A stretch of 64,000 nt of DNA. It comes from Scatophagus argus (Eukaryota; Chordata; Actinopteri; Scatophagidae). The notes under the pieces were generated by a model. The model was not told the DNA's origin. It was given only the letters and a program-made list of their open reading frames with translations, and searched no databases. The stretch spans positions 6,441,627 to 6,505,626 of the forward strand of contig NC_058495.1 of the NCBI RefSeq assembly GCF_020382885.2, written 5' to 3'. Below are positions 1 through 12,498 of this stretch, in pieces (positions within the stretch are counted from its first letter, which is position 1; each line of letters starts with the position of its first letter). The position numbers and the translations under genes are program-made.

Positions 1-2607
1 AGCAGGGAAGTTTGAGACGGCTCCTGGTCATGGAGGTTGTTTTAAGTTCAACTCTTAACTGAGCCAAAGAGTCAAAGTTAATTCACATGGATGACAATAA
101 ATATGTCATCTCAGGAGATAGGAGTATGCTGGGGTTTCATCATAAAACTAAACTTGTGCCACGCTGTTGAACAACACAAATGCTGACCCCATTGAGTCAT
201 TCTTGTAAGGGTTTACTTCTAATTTGAAGTACTCAAGCGGAGCCTGTTTCTCTGTGTTTAGTTACATTGTGTATAAAGACTGGGGTCAGCTGTGTTTCCT
301 CAGTGCAGAGAGGCCAAACACAGCCATCAGTGAGTAATGAAACTGTCCTTGTTAAATCTGCCATTTACCATTCTCATGTGGTTGTTTCTGTCTGTAGTCA
401 GTGATTGCATTTCGTCTCATTGGGTTTGGCCATTATAAAGAGAGATGTTGTGCACTTTATGACACATTCTTTCTCTAGCTGTTTTCACTTATCTTTGACG
501 TCATAAAGTTCAGTAGATTTTGTTGTGTGCATGTAGAAATTCGTGATCTTCTATATAATCAGAGTGGTCAACAGAAAGTATGTTCCAAGTCCTGTTGTGG
601 GAACTTCTTAGCTTGGTGAATGCAAAATAACAACAGTCTAATCATGCAGATGTTGCAATCAAAGGTTTTCAGTGATAACTCTCATTTTTTTGTGGCATCA
701 CTTAAAGCATTGGATGAAAAATCACAATCTGGTCTTTAAGCCTTTGCTGACTGACTGGCTGGCCCTCCCTGATGTGCTCTTTGACTCAGTTCGGTTCCAG
801 TTTGGACATGAAGTGGTCTTCGGGTCTTAGCGCCAGGCAGACTTTCACACATCTGCCTTAAATCACAGCTGACTGCCAGCAGAGGCCCCATTTCTCAACC
901 AATGGTCATATTTTGCTGGAAATTGTTTCCCACATAGTTGCCTTATAGCAGTACAACAGAAAATTGCTTCAGCTAGATGCAACAGGACAGCAGTCAGGAC
1001 AAATGGGAAATTATGTGCCTCAATTGCATGCTATTATCCTTCTTAACATGTTTCCTTTGACTTGTTGCCAAAAGAAAAAGCAACTCATTCAACTTCCCTA
1101 CAACTCATGGACAAGCTGGGGCATATAAGCAAGGGCTCAAAACCTTAAATATATCTTAAATGTGTTGCATGTGAGTGCTTGAATTTTGTAATGCTAAATG
1201 TTCTCATATGTGTTGCAGCAAACCATCCAGTAGTCTGTTAGCATGTGTGAAATAACTGCAATCAAAAAATGTCTACACTCAACTATGTGTATTGTAGCGC
1301 ATTAAGTTAAAGTGGTTTTTGATTTCACCCAGCAATAAAAGTGGGCTTTAAACACATGCCACTTTTTCCTCTCTTTAGTGGATAAAATAACACTTTTGAC
1401 TTAAGGCAAACATCCGTGCTTCAGTGGCGACAGACCTCTCCACAGCTTATTTTCCACACAGATTTTCTTGTAGTGCCTTATTGTTTTTAGCCCATTGCCA
1501 GCTATCACCTGCTGCTGTTGCTGCTGTGTTGTGTGTAGGTGTGTGGGTGCGCTCAAGTCTTTGTTAAACAGACTTCAATTTGAATTCATAGAGGGCTGCC
1601 TGATGCAAGATCTATATTCAGAGAGGAGAGAACACCATTCCTCCAATGGGCCAAGGGGAGTATGAGAGAACAAGAAGTGAACTATCATTCCTCTTTTTGT
1701 GCTGGACCTCAGTCAAGACACATTTGAGTAATCAGGAACAGTTCTCACTGGATGTATCAAACTCAACATCTATTTAGTAATAAGGAATATAGCTGCACAT
1801 AAACTGTGTGTAAATTTCTATTTGGCTCTGTTGGGCTTTCTATTGGGCTCTTTTCCATGCCTCTCAAACTTTTGTTTGTTTGTTTTTTTCATTTTTTACC
1901 ATACTTCTTCCTGTGTACCTACCTACTCTCTGTGTTTGTAAAAAAAAAAAAAAAAAAAGCCTAAGTAAAGGATATACTGTGTAGTTTCCATAGCAACAAA
2001 ATTATGCCCTATTTATCTTTGACTGAAAACACTACTTAAGGTGCTGCAAGAGATGTTTGTACACTGTTAGTCCTGTGTCTTCTTGCCTGTCCTTGTGTAT
2101 CTATGAAATCACCACAGCAGAATTGTGTGTATGGTTAATTGATGGCTTCCCATCCGTCAATTAAGATGTGAGTGGCTCAAAAAACAGAACATACAGAAAC
2201 AAGTGCAGAGGCTGAAATGCTCTGCCAGTAACTAAAGTCTAATTATAGAGGCCAGCAGCAAGATAGTGACAGTATAGCAATTTTGTTTAGAGTTTTAACT
2301 TTTTTGTACTTCAGAAATTATAGTACAATTTGTAATGATTCATCCTGACATTTAAGGTTTTCAGAATTTTTCAGAGGATGACAGATGATTTCTACAAAGC
2401 TACCATCAGTCTGAATCACCTTAGATAACAGAACGATTCAGTCACGTGGTCACATGGAAATGTAATCACTGACAGTACTGTGCTTTTTTAAATTTGGCAC
2501 AAAATTCAAAATTTTAAGATAAATGGATGAAAGTTTTCAGAAGGCACCTACTTTACTGAGAGACTGTGTTCAGCATTCTGACTGTTTTGATCAAATAAAT
2601 AGTTAGC
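1..2607. other. non-coding stretch, no gene recognised
   Basis: I find no convincing coding exon, RNA gene or complete mobile element here. The sequence is AT-rich with a poly-A tract near 1940-1958. It may belong to the far upstream region of ngf, or to an intron behind an untranslated ngf exon. Neither can be decided from the sequence alone. Confidence 0.5.
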
Positions 2608-2680
2608 GGGCCAGTGGCGCAATGGATAACGCGTCTGACTACGGATCAGAAGATTCTAGGTTCGACTCCTGGCTGGCTCG
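2608..2680 (+). tRNA. tRNA-Arg (anticodon ACG)
   Basis: A 73-base cloverleaf with no intron. It starts GGGCCAG, has the A box TGGCGCAATGG, an anticodon loop with ACG after CTGACT, and the B box GGTTCGACTCC, and it ends CTGGCTCG, so the 7-bp acceptor stem closes. It matches the vertebrate tRNA-Arg-ACG sequence I know except for one base in the T stem, which gives a G-U pair. After transcription by RNA polymerase III, the A34 of this tRNA is normally changed to inosine to read CGU, CGC and CGA. I see no run of four T directly after the gene; a tRNA-derived SINE starts within ten bases. CCA is not encoded, as is normal in eukaryotes. Confidence 0.95.
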
Positions 2681-2686
2681 TGTATC

Positions 2687-2953
2687 TTTGGGGGGCAGTC
2701 GTGGATCAGCGGTTAGGGTGTCGGACCCGTAACCGGTGGATCGCTGGTTCGATTCCCCGTACCGGTGTCCATGGCTGAGGTACCCTTGAGCAAGGTACCT
2801 AACCCCCACTGCTCCCCGGGCGCTGCACGCGGTCGCCCACTGCCCCGGGTTTGCTGTGTGTGTGTGCACGTCACTTGGGTGGGTTAAATGCAGAGCACAA
2901 ATTTCGTTGGAGTGAGTTCCCTCCAATGACAAAATATGTCACTTTCACTTTCA
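2687..2953 (+). mobile_element. tRNA-derived SINE
   Basis: A short element with a tRNA-like head. It has an A-box-like segment near 2705-2717 and a B box GGTTCGATTCC near 2746-2756. A GC-rich body with CACTGCTCCCCGGGCGCTG follows, then a GT run, and the tail ends in CACTTTCACTTT. I recognise this as a SINE dispersed in many teleost genomes but do not assign a family name. It has no coding capacity; the reverse-strand reading frame across it is chance. Confidence 0.85.
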
Positions 2954-5700
2954 GTTAGTCAAATCGTTTCCACTGGGTTTCAGTTGATGAAATATTCTTT
3001 TTCGGACCCACATTTACCCATATGTGTTTTTATGAATTTTTAAAGCCTGAATATTAGCTGTAGCACCACAGGGCAGGATAGGAATACGCAGTATTTTATT
3101 ATTATTTATTACGTTTCACTCTCTGGTAGCTGTCATCCAATGAGTTGGTTTTGCCAGTTAGTTGGCACCAATAGGACTATCAATGGTTATCAATGGAACT
3201 TAGTAGCTGATAACAACCAACAGCTGCGCAGCCTCCAGCAGTCGTGTGAGTGACTGAGTGAGTGAGAGTTGAGTGAGGTAGGGATCCTATACGACAAGGG
3301 AATTAGTGAATTTCTGCAGAGAAAGCAGATAAGCTCTATTTATTCCATTATAATGTGAGACTTCTCAGCTAGAATGACTGACTTTTAGGAAAAGTAATAC
3401 CTAAAATTTGATTAGCTTCCACCTGGATTTTTTACAGCTGGTTTGATATTCAGGTCCAGCCCAGACTTCTATATGCGCTTATGTAGCGTATTTATTACTT
3501 TGAGTTTGATGTTCAGTGATGCATATTTGTTTTATTTAAGTATTTATTACATTCAGTTCAACAGTTATCCAAATTGTAATAAAGTTAAATATTGTTTAAT
3601 GGAGGTGGAGGGATAAAGTAGCTCTCAGCTTTTTTTCCTTCATAAAACTATTGTTAATACATTAGTTATTAAAAACACACTGCTGCTACACCTCTGAGTT
3701 TGAAGTATTAAATTCAGCACTAAGCCTTGCCTCAACCCGGGGAGCAGTTTTGCACGAATAACCACCACAATGTAATGAGCAGCATGTCATTGAAAGCCCA
3801 TTGGTGACTGTCAGATAAAGTCACCTGCACCTACCTTCCACTTTGAATGAGAGCCAGTCATGGTGGATCAGGTTACTAGAGGGACTATGTGACTTTTACC
3901 ATATGAATGAAGCCACTGCCACTTTTTTCAGAGGGAGGTAGATTGTTCGTGGCCTGCAGACTGGATTGTGTGTTACTCAGGGCTGCTCGTCAGTCACCCC
4001 AGACGGGGCTCATTAAACTGACTCCATTAGAGATAATGAGTTGTAGGTCAGTGGTTGTGGGTGGCCTCTCCATTCAGGGCTAACAGACCACGTAACTGAC
4101 AGGCTTGCTGATTTAGTTAATTCACACTGACAAGTTAATTCTGTCCCTACCTGCATCTACAGGAGCCTGAAACTGTCCTGCAACAAGGCATCCCATAAGT
4201 CAGTCAGTCGAATAATGACTGAATAATGACTCTCGAAATAAACTGGAGTTGTTATACTGATAGTTTGTGTCTATGATCTGACTTCAGAAACTGAGCAGTG
4301 ATAATAACAAATTTCTACCACAGAAAACCTTGACAGGTGGATGCTGGAGTGAAGTTGCTGCAGTAGAGTAACAGCACAGTTTGCACAGTGCAGCAGCAGA
4401 GTAAAAGAGTTACAGCTTAAACCGGTCATAATATTCAAATGTAGGGTTGCAACTAACAGTTCTTTTTTTCATTATTGACTAATCATTTGGTCTACAAAAT
4501 ATCAGAAAATAGAAAAAGAATTTTCAGAGTGCAACAAGATGTAACTATTCTGGAAATATATTATCTACTTTGACCTCATCTATATATACTGTACTATCTA
4601 CCCACTTTTAGATGGATAAATATAAATCCTGAAAAAGACTATTTTCTAGGCTGATGCGATAGGTATTGCCTGTTTCCTTGCTCCAGGTCTCTGCTTATTA
4701 TTCACGCTTGCTGAGTGGTATGGGACATTTAGAAAGACGTTTAAGAAACATCATTAAAGTTATTATTTGTACATGTGTTTTTCCTGCGAACAATAAAAGT
4801 TTGCTGAGAAAATACTCACCTGATAAACAGCAGCAGGGTAAGACACATAGACATGGTTTGAATTAAGAGGGGGATTGGGGGTGCCGTATGAAGCCAAAAA
4901 CGTTTGACTTGTATAAGATGAAACAGAATCTCCATTCTGCTGCACTAGTGACTACTGCACTAGTTTCTGGTGTATCCCTCATATTTAAATGGGGATAAAA
5001 TAATTTCATCATGCAGCTCCTATAGACTTTCCAAATGTTACTAGACCAAATGAATCTAATTCTGATATTGGAATTAATTATTTAGCAGGGGTTGTGACAC
5101 TGAAAACCTTTTTACTTTGTCAAGCCCTGAGGTATAGCATTAGCATCCTTGGCTACCACTTCTGCTGTTTGGCTTGGAAACAGCAGTTGATCAAACAATC
5201 CCACCTCAAGACCCACTGAGATTCACAATGTGTTTGAAAGTGATGTATATTGTTAATCTGATCGTTTTGCCTTGACTGTTCGCATCCATCCTTTTATGTG
5301 ACCTGTAGCTGACATCACTGTGACGAGAACTGAACCCTGACCCCACATTCACAAAGGTTCTGTTGAATAACAGAAACATCTTTGGCACAACAGTCCATGA
5401 TCAAAATTAAGAAAATAGGGGTGCAAGAATTCACTTTTTTAAAATATTTGCTGTGGTAACAGTAGTGTGCTGAATGTTTATGAAAGCGCCATGTGAGCAT
5501 GTTCAGTGGGAGAAAAACCACATATAGTCAGCTCTGATCGTCCACACAGCATTCACATCAGTGGGAATCAGATACGTATCAGATTCAGGAAGGCCTGTGC
5601 AAGTGGCACAAATTGGAATTGAAAAGAACAGATTTCATGTGACTTGTGCTGTTCACAATGACATGAAAAGAGAAAACATTTTACATTTTAATTGTAAAAA
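2954..5700. other. non-coding stretch with weak repeat traces
   Basis: No gene seen. A segment at about 4441-4515 (ggttgcaactaacag... then tcatttggtctacaaaat) resembles the end of the non-autonomous repeat that also occurs near 12.9 kb and 48.8 kb. The short open frames here have no recognisable protein and no paired splice sites. Confidence 0.45.
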
Positions 5701-5708
5701 TCAAATTA

Positions 5709-6260
5709 CTGTGTTTTCTGGACTATAGAACGCACCTGAGTATAAGCCAAACAAACCAAATTAAATAATAATAATAATATTTGTACATATATAGGCTGTA
5801 CTTGACTATAAGCTGCAGGTGTCCACACTGTAACATGACATAAGTTTTCAAGTCTGGGCCATCTGCTTTTATTACCTCTGAAAGCTTTTGTTGTCTTTTT
5901 GCATTGTGTCAGTTCTTCACGCCGCCATCTCCAACATCTCACCACTGATTCATTTACGGCAAGCTTACGTGCAGCAGCTCTATTTCCTTGTTGGACTGAA
6001 TTGTTCCAAACTTGATGGTAAGATGATTTTGGAAATGTTCCATAAGGATCTTGCTAAAAAAAGCATGTACTGCAGTGTTATCATTGACACACTGTGCTGC
6101 GAACACCGCATTGAACATCCTCCCAATTATGTTTCGCTGGGTTGAGTGTGGGAAGTGACAGTTACTTTCAGGAAGCTTAAGTGTCGCTAAGCCTACCATG
6201 ACACAGAGCTCCATGGCATTGCACATTAACCTGCTGGAAGACCTAGGGGGATGTACCAAG
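5709..6260. repeat. probable DNA-transposon-derived repeat
   Basis: The left end, with TTTTCTGGACTATAGAACGC and GAGTATAAGCC, resembles a dispersed vertebrate repeat with a 'ggactataag-gcgcacc' theme, including the later phrase tataagctgcaggtgtccac. The rest, to about 6260, has open frames on both strands but none that I recognise, and its right edge is uncertain. I cannot see a matching inverted end, so the class is inference from memory of similar sequences. Confidence 0.4.
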
Positions 6261-6758
6261 GATTAGGACTTCCTTTGCTGTTGCACCATCACCATTAATC
6301 TGACCAATCAACATTTTCCCCCTCTGCAGTCATCAGGTGGTTTTGTGCTGCTGCAGCCCATCTGCTTCAAGGCTCAATGAGTAATGCAATGTGAGATGCC
6401 CCAGTGCACACTAATGTTGTACAGCACTGTTATGTGCATATTTGTAGCCCACCTAGTAGTCTGAATGAATGTTGCTATTCTCCTCTCGCCACAGACTGCT
6501 GACTGCATGTTTCTTAACCACTGAGTAGCAGTTACAACAGGGTGTCAAGGGCAAAAATGTGATCCTCAGAATAACTGACACATGTGTTTTCTATTAACAT
6601 GATTTTTTTTTTCAACGATAAAATTAAATAAAGATCTAAACTGTGATTTAAGTCTCTGTATGATACTGCTGACATTCACTGCATCCTTCTTAGTTTTGAA
6701 TTACAAAATTGCACAAACTTTCAGTAATCAAAATCTCATCAATCACTATCAAATTTTA

Positions 6759-7060
6759 AGATAAGGTAGAACTTTATCCAGAGGGAAATCGTTATGCAAC
6801 CGCAGGAACACAAATTAGTAGAGAGTGCAAATAAAAAAAAACCTACAACATCAGTGAGATGTGCTAATTCAACATTCACACAATGCCTCCATGTGAATTC
6901 AGCCGATTTTAGCTCCTGATGGGCGATATTTAATATAAGGGCAATGAGGAAGGCTTGTTTCTCCTTTGTTTTGTTCAAGGTCTGCTTACATATCAATAAA
7001 GTTCATCTTATCTTATCTTATCTTATCTTATCTTATCTTATCTTATCTTATCTTATCTTA
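6759..7060. repeat. short inverted-repeat element ending in (TCTTA)11
   Basis: The left arm AAGATAAGGTAGAACTTTAT (6759-6778 region) is an imperfect reverse complement of the right arm ATAAAGTTCATCTTATCTT near 6997-7015. The right arm runs into eleven perfect TCTTA units at 7006-7060. Similar 'aagataag...actttat' ends are frequent in fish genomes, either as the tails of LINEs or as ends of small foldback elements. I favour a small non-autonomous element, but two abutting LINE tails in opposite orientation would look the same. Confidence 0.55.
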
Positions 7061-7530
7061 TATCCAGCTGTCCTCCACATCACATGTAGTTTGCTGAGCT
7101 GGACTGTTCACAAGCAAGCTCGGTTATGACTTATCTTACGATCCATCTTGACTTATAAGTGCTATCCATCCAACATATCAACAATTACCTTTAGTTGGTA
7201 CTGACTTGTCAAACTATTTCCAAGTTCAAGAATGAACTTAATAAATAAATTGTATATATTGTACATATAGCTGTCTATGCATGTACATATACAGTGTGTC
7301 TGGAGACTATTTTTTAGAGTTTTGCAGTGTTCCTTAAAGTACTTCAGCAGCACCAGTGTATAATAAACCTGAAGCAAACAATTGAAACAGCCTTCTTGTT
7401 GGCAATTACTCAACCTCTGTGTCAGCATTGCTGTGCATCCTGCAGAAAAGGTGAAAAAAACTTACAGCTAGACTTCATTATGGAGACATACTGTGACTGA
7501 GAAGGAAGTGAGAGCACAGAGTACATAAGC

Positions 7531-7660
7531 ATGGTGACCTGTTGGTTAAACAGCCCATCCTGCGGTTGAAAGGTCGCAGGTTTCAATCCCAGCCTGAGAC
7601 CACCATCGTTGAGGTCCTATAAAGCAAGAACACTCCTGTCCCAGTGTAGATTTTTTACAG
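7531..7660 (+). mobile_element. degraded tRNA-derived SINE fragment
   Basis: The segment has a tRNA-like head: an A-box-like GTTGGTTAAAC and a B-box-like AGGTTTCAATCCC near 7579-7591. It is followed by a SINE-like body (accatcgttgaggtcc...). The B box carries one extra base compared with GGTTCAATCC, so this copy is old. It is not a functional tRNA because the acceptor stem does not close. Confidence 0.6.
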
Positions 7661-10600
7661 AAGCACACTGACTTCATTTGGATTTACAGCCCATTTCCTT
7701 CTGTTTATATATATCTTGCATTCCTTTCATTTTGCAAGTGTCCCATAACCTTCTCAATTTTTTCAAACTTCCTCAGCCGTACTTGAAAAGTATGAATTTA
7801 AAAAATATATAGGAATATATATAATACAGAAGAATATAGAGTTTTGTAAGGCAAAAAGTTTTCTGGGCTTGTTCCTTAGCTTTTGAAGACAGTTTCAGCG
7901 GGTGTTAGGTGAATAGCACTTGAATAGCACTTGAGCACAGAGAATCAACAATAAAACAAAATGCCAAAACAAAATCAAGTATTCTGCTTTACTGTGATGG
8001 ATTATCTAACATGAATGCTGTCTGTGTTTCATCACTGCACAAAATTGAATCATGGCATTCTGAGTGTAGGAAATCAAGCCTGATGGAATAATTTAACAGA
8101 GACAATGAACAGCAATATCCTAATGGAAAAAGACGATACTGTGTGATGTTGACATCTTTCTAACTGCTCTGGTCTGTGTATGTGGCTTTATACACAAAAT
8201 ACCAAATTCCTAAATGATCTGGTTTCTACTTGCTCCTAAATAATCTTCAAACTTTAAATGTCTTGCTATATACCTGTCTCCTAAAGTACAGGAGTGTTTA
8301 AGTCTCAACAGACCTGTCAAAACTCATACATTGAGGAATGCTGACAGTTTACGACATTATTATAAAAACTAAACTACATGTTTTCACTAGATTATCTACA
8401 TTATGCAGGTCTGCTTCTTTATTTCGGTATGTTCAGTATGCGAGGACCTGGTGAGCGGGAAGAGCATTTTAACTTTCTCTTCCTGTATCAGTCTCACAAA
8501 GAATGTGTTTACAGTGGCTTTATGAGCCGGGCGAGACACTTTCTCTGCTTGTCTGCCGACAGGAATACCAAGTGGTGGTAGAGGAGTTCAGTGGTGTGCT
8601 TGATGGGGGCCACAGCTGGGCCTGATGGCAGGGGCCCAGAGCGCATCGAGCTCTGATCACGTCCAGTAAAAGCCACCGAGGTGCTGCAGTTCACGTGGAG
8701 ACACTGAAAAGGTATGAAGCTGGATGGATGGTGGTCTCCAAAACAATGAAGTGCACAAATATCCTATCAGTCAATGCAGCAGCATGCAGACCAGTCGGTC
8801 AAGCCTTGTGTTGGGTAACAAATGCAGAATCAAACAAGTTGTGTATACTCTTCATTTTACGTAATTTTGCAACATTTAAAAGGTATAAGTAGACTGCACT
8901 TGCTCATTGTGTGATGACATTCCTAAAATCAGACCTTGTTGTCAGACTCACCATATTATAAATAGTGTTAATATCTTCACAGGTACAATAAAGAGATCAG
9001 TACTGTCGAAAGTCAAACTGAACATATTATTCACTCTTCAAATTTATTTTTGAAAACAATAAACAGTCAGACATTATTCTGCAAAAACAGAATTTTAAAA
9101 AAATCTAATTTTATGTGAAGTCTGTTTTATCTACAGGGAAGGAATAAATACATGAACCACAAAACAGAAAATTTTACTGCCGGTAGATGAGACACATCAA
9201 AGAAATCCTACAATAAGAGTTTAATAATTCATCGACAATGAAGACACATTGAAAATCCTTTAATCTCATTGTTTCCTCCTGATTTACGGTACAAAAAGAC
9301 AGCAGGAAATGTGCTCTATCATTCTATCAAATGTTTAAATCAAATCCAAATAACTGTCCAAAACTACTCTATTCTGTATTATACTTACTGCTTCTAACAT
9401 TTCTTTTGTAGCTGGTCACCTGTTTCTGTACTACAGTCAGGGACTGACTGATCAACGCCAGATACCTCCTGAGTGTTTTTAAGGTTTAAGAAGAAGAAGA
9501 GTTTTTACCTTTATCTTCTACTGTAAGCTGTCAGATAAACATGAGCCTTGACGCACATGACAGACTGGTTTCACTACAGATTTAACAGAGAAACTGCACT
9601 GGTGCATCCAATAGCATTAATTAAAGCTCTGTTGTGTTTAGGTGTCCCAGTAAACCTTGTTAGTGAGCCTGCAGTGTGACACCAGAGTCATGGATTTGAC
9701 TTGAATAAAAACCTCCCATCACAAGGACTTGACACAAAGCATTTTGCATTTTGCCAAATGTCCAGTGGGTCTCTATGCTAAAAGTAAACATATTTTCTTT
9801 TATGATGCATGTAGTATAAAATACAAGCTAAATGCTGAAAGTATAAATTTAAACATTAGTTTATTATAGAATTGTTAAATGTCACATGTATAATTATTAA
9901 AGAGACCATGGGGATGACTTTATCCTTTTCTCATTAATGATTATGTCTTCATTGTGTTCTTGAAATTAAACTTTTTCCTTTTGGAGAGAAGAGATGAAAA
10001 GAAAGAAAAGAGATGTTGCCACTGGGGAGCTGCTGTGCTCATCTGCCTTGTTTTCAACAACCACAGTTTCTTGCTTCCTGCTGCTAAGCAGCCTTCCTTC
10101 CAATGTCCTAAAGCAATCCAGATCCAACTGTTGCAACACACACACACATGGAGAGCGCAGAGCGCAGAGAGGTGTGGGGTGAGACATTAACCCAAACTGG
10201 ACAGATTTCACAATCATTTATCTGTGTAATCATAGTTGACAATAGGTTCCTGTGTACACGTCATGATTCCTGTTTTGATTTGTTGCTCCAGCAGTTTCAA
10301 TCCACGGGCATTCACCCTGACACCTGAGCCAAACATATCATATAATAAACCCACCTGACAGAGTCTGCGAGCAGAGCCCTCACAGGTGTAAACACGCCTG
10401 TGACTGCTGTTGTTAAATACAATACAGCTTGTCAATTTATGCAAGCCAGCAGATGTTGTGCTGTGGAGTGTGGAGTCCCAGTGTAATGAACAGAGAATTG
10501 TATCAAACTGATGTGATGTCACAACAGTGTCTACCTAGATTCCCACGGGTAACACCTATTTCTATGGATAATTTACACATACAAGATCCATTCATGCATG

Positions 10601-11815
10601 AAATATTCTTGTCTGTTCCACAAAGAGAATTCAGCTCTCTCTGGTTATGCTTACCCAGAGACAAATCATGGATTCCATTTTCATGTCTGTGAATACAGTA
10701 TGAAGATTATACTGTTGAACTGCAGACTTGTCACAGCTCAGCTTTTATCATGGACGTCTTTGAACACAAGAAGAGAGAGCTGTAAGCTGATGGATGTTCA
10801 AGCTTCAATTTATTCAACCACAAAGTCATGGAAAGGAAAGAGTTCTCATCAAAATATCAATAAAATAAAACCACAGACTGAAAACAGCAGCACTAAAACT
10901 AATGGAGTTACATTTGTTTGGTTGCACTGACTTATTCCCTGTTAAACACAGACAGACAGACACACAGACAGGACACCATTTAATGTGTGAGACTAGTGGT
11001 CTTGGCCTGCCAATGTGTTCAGAAAGAAAACACAGTCCAAATGTAGTTCATGTCCTTCACCCTCCACATTTCAAGAAAACATCTTAAGACAGCTGACTGT
11101 AACACACAGGGTTCATTGTCCTCTGTGTGGATGTTATTAGGTTGATTATTTTACCATTAACAATCATTAAACTGGGAATCAAGCATTCAAGCACTTTGTG
11201 TTTGTGTGGCTAAATATAAAATCAGGGAGTGTGTTGCCCTTTGTTGAGCCTCTCACACTGTGCTTCCTCTCATTGTCCTGTCTCGTTCTTTATGAGTGCC
11301 AGACTGATCTGTGGATGTGGTCTGGGTGCAGTCTTGTAGGAAGTGGAAGCTAACAGAGAAATTCCTGCAAATCTCTTGTAGAATTACATAGGTGTCAGGC
11401 ACAGACTTTTGCATGTACTGTACTTATAAACATTTACTGATAAGCTGATGAGTATTAGGCATGAAACCCTCGATGTTAGGCAAAGTACATTTTCCACTTT
11501 GAAGAGGAGCTGCAACATGCTCCTATTAGCTTAATCTCTCTGTTCGACATGTTGTACCTTGACACTGGGAAGGAAAATTGGGAAGCTTCCTTGCTCTGGA
11601 TTAAAGCTTCCATAAGTTCACTGGAATGAAATGAGATTTCTGCCTCAGAAGAATTTGGAGTTCAAATATTTTCCATTTTGACATTGAATTTATTGCCCTG
11701 CACCTGGCCTAAATATAAGAGAGTGTTCTTACTCCTACCCATCTGCACCTTTATGACCAGACTTTGTGTGTGTTATGAGTAACTTAGTGTTTTCAATGCT
11801 GGTTGACACCCTCAG
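7661..11815. other. non-coding region upstream of ngf
   Basis: No supported exon. In other vertebrates ngf has untranslated 5' exons, and they may lie in this stretch, but no start site or exon can be picked out reliably. A short CA run occurs at about 10136-10147. The overlapping open frames at 9.9-10.9 kb show no conserved motif. Confidence 0.45.
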
Positions 11816-11826
11816 GTTGTGTGCCC

Positions 11827-12423
11827 ATGAGGTCGTCCATGCTGGTCCTGTTCCTCCTCTTCAGTGCCCAGGCTGTGGCCACCATCGGAGGAGCAGCACA
11901 GCAGGAGCAGCAGCAGTGTCCAGGCAACAACCCCAGCTCCATCCCCACAGTGGACCCCAAACTCTTCACCAAACGCCACTACCTCTCACCCAGGGTGCTC
12001 TTCAGCGCTCAGCCCCCTGATGCAGAGCCGGCGGGGTCACAGGGTGCCGGCAGGAGGACCCGCAGGCGAGCAGGGCAGCCTCAGCACCGTGGAGTTTACT
12101 CAGTGTGTGAGAGCATCAGCGTCTGGGTGGGCAACAAGACCAAAGCCACGGACATCTCAGGCAACGAGGTGACAGTGCTTCCAGACGTGAATATCAACAA
12201 TGTCAACAAGAAGCAGTACTTCTTTGAGACGACGTGTCACAGCGCACACTCAGGCAACTCCGGCTGTCTGGGAATCGATGCGAGACACTGGAACTCCTAC
12301 TGCACCAACTCACACACTTTTGTACGAGCGCTCACTTCGTTTAAGAACCTGGTGGCATGGAGGCTCATACGCATCAACGTGGCCTGCGTGTGTGTGCTGA
12401 GCCGCAAGTCATGGCGGCAGTGA
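11827..12423 (+). CDS. ngf: nerve growth factor precursor (beta-NGF)
   Basis: Secreted neurotrophin that acts as a dimer on TrkA and p75NTR; 198 aa in a single coding exon. A splice acceptor (CACCCTCAG, ending at 11815) lies just before the first ATG in frame, as in other vertebrates whose upstream exons are untranslated. A hydrophobic signal peptide occupies residues 1-18. The pro-region keeps the neurotrophin motif DPKLFTKR...SPRVLFS (43-60). A polybasic site, RRTRRR (76-81), should be cut by furin-like enzymes and leaves a mature chain of about 117 residues. The mature part has all six cystine-knot cysteines (C94 to the final ACVC) and signatures such as QYFFET, HWNSYC and ACVCVLSRK. These separate it from BDNF and NT-3. 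The pro-region is short compared with mammals, as I recall for teleosts. A possible N-glycosylation site NKT lies in the mature chain. Whether this is the ngfa or the ngfb copy cannot be settled here. Confidence 0.96.
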   Translation: MRSSMLVLFLLFSAQAVATIGGAAQQEQQQCPGNNPSSIPTVDPKLFTKRHYLSPRVLFSAQPPDAEPAGSQGAGRRTRRRAGQPQHRGVYSVCESISVWVGNKTKATDISGNEVTVLPDVNINNVNKKQYFFETTCHSAHSGNSGCLGIDARHWNSYCTNSHTFVRALTSFKNLVAWRLIRINVACVCVLSRKSWRQ

Positions 12424-12460
12424 AGTCTCTACATGCACATCTCTCTCTCTCTTCCTCTTA

Positions 12461-12498
12461 CACACACCAACACACATACACACACACACACACACACA
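12461..12498. repeat. (CA)n microsatellite
   Basis: A CA-rich tract directly behind the ngf stop codon, so probably in its 3' untranslated region. It contains a nearly pure CA run to 12498 and is preceded by a CT-rich stretch. Confidence 0.85.

Noticed and set aside
2639-2932. 97-codon minus-strand frame
   Set aside because: It crosses the tRNA gene and the SINE on the wrong strand and has no protein identity.
5888-6259. Frames of 85 and 101 codons on opposite strands
   Set aside because: Neither translation shows a motif I know. They lie in what looks like an old DNA-transposon-derived repeat, so I did not call a gene.
7006-7060. Eleven perfect 5-base repeats, considered as a regularly spaced array
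   Set aside because: There are no spacers; it is a plain microsatellite, not a CRISPR-like structure.
10214-10930. Cluster of overlapping frames of 87-110 codons
   Set aside because: No paired splice sites, no signal or domain, and ordinary base composition; treated as chance.
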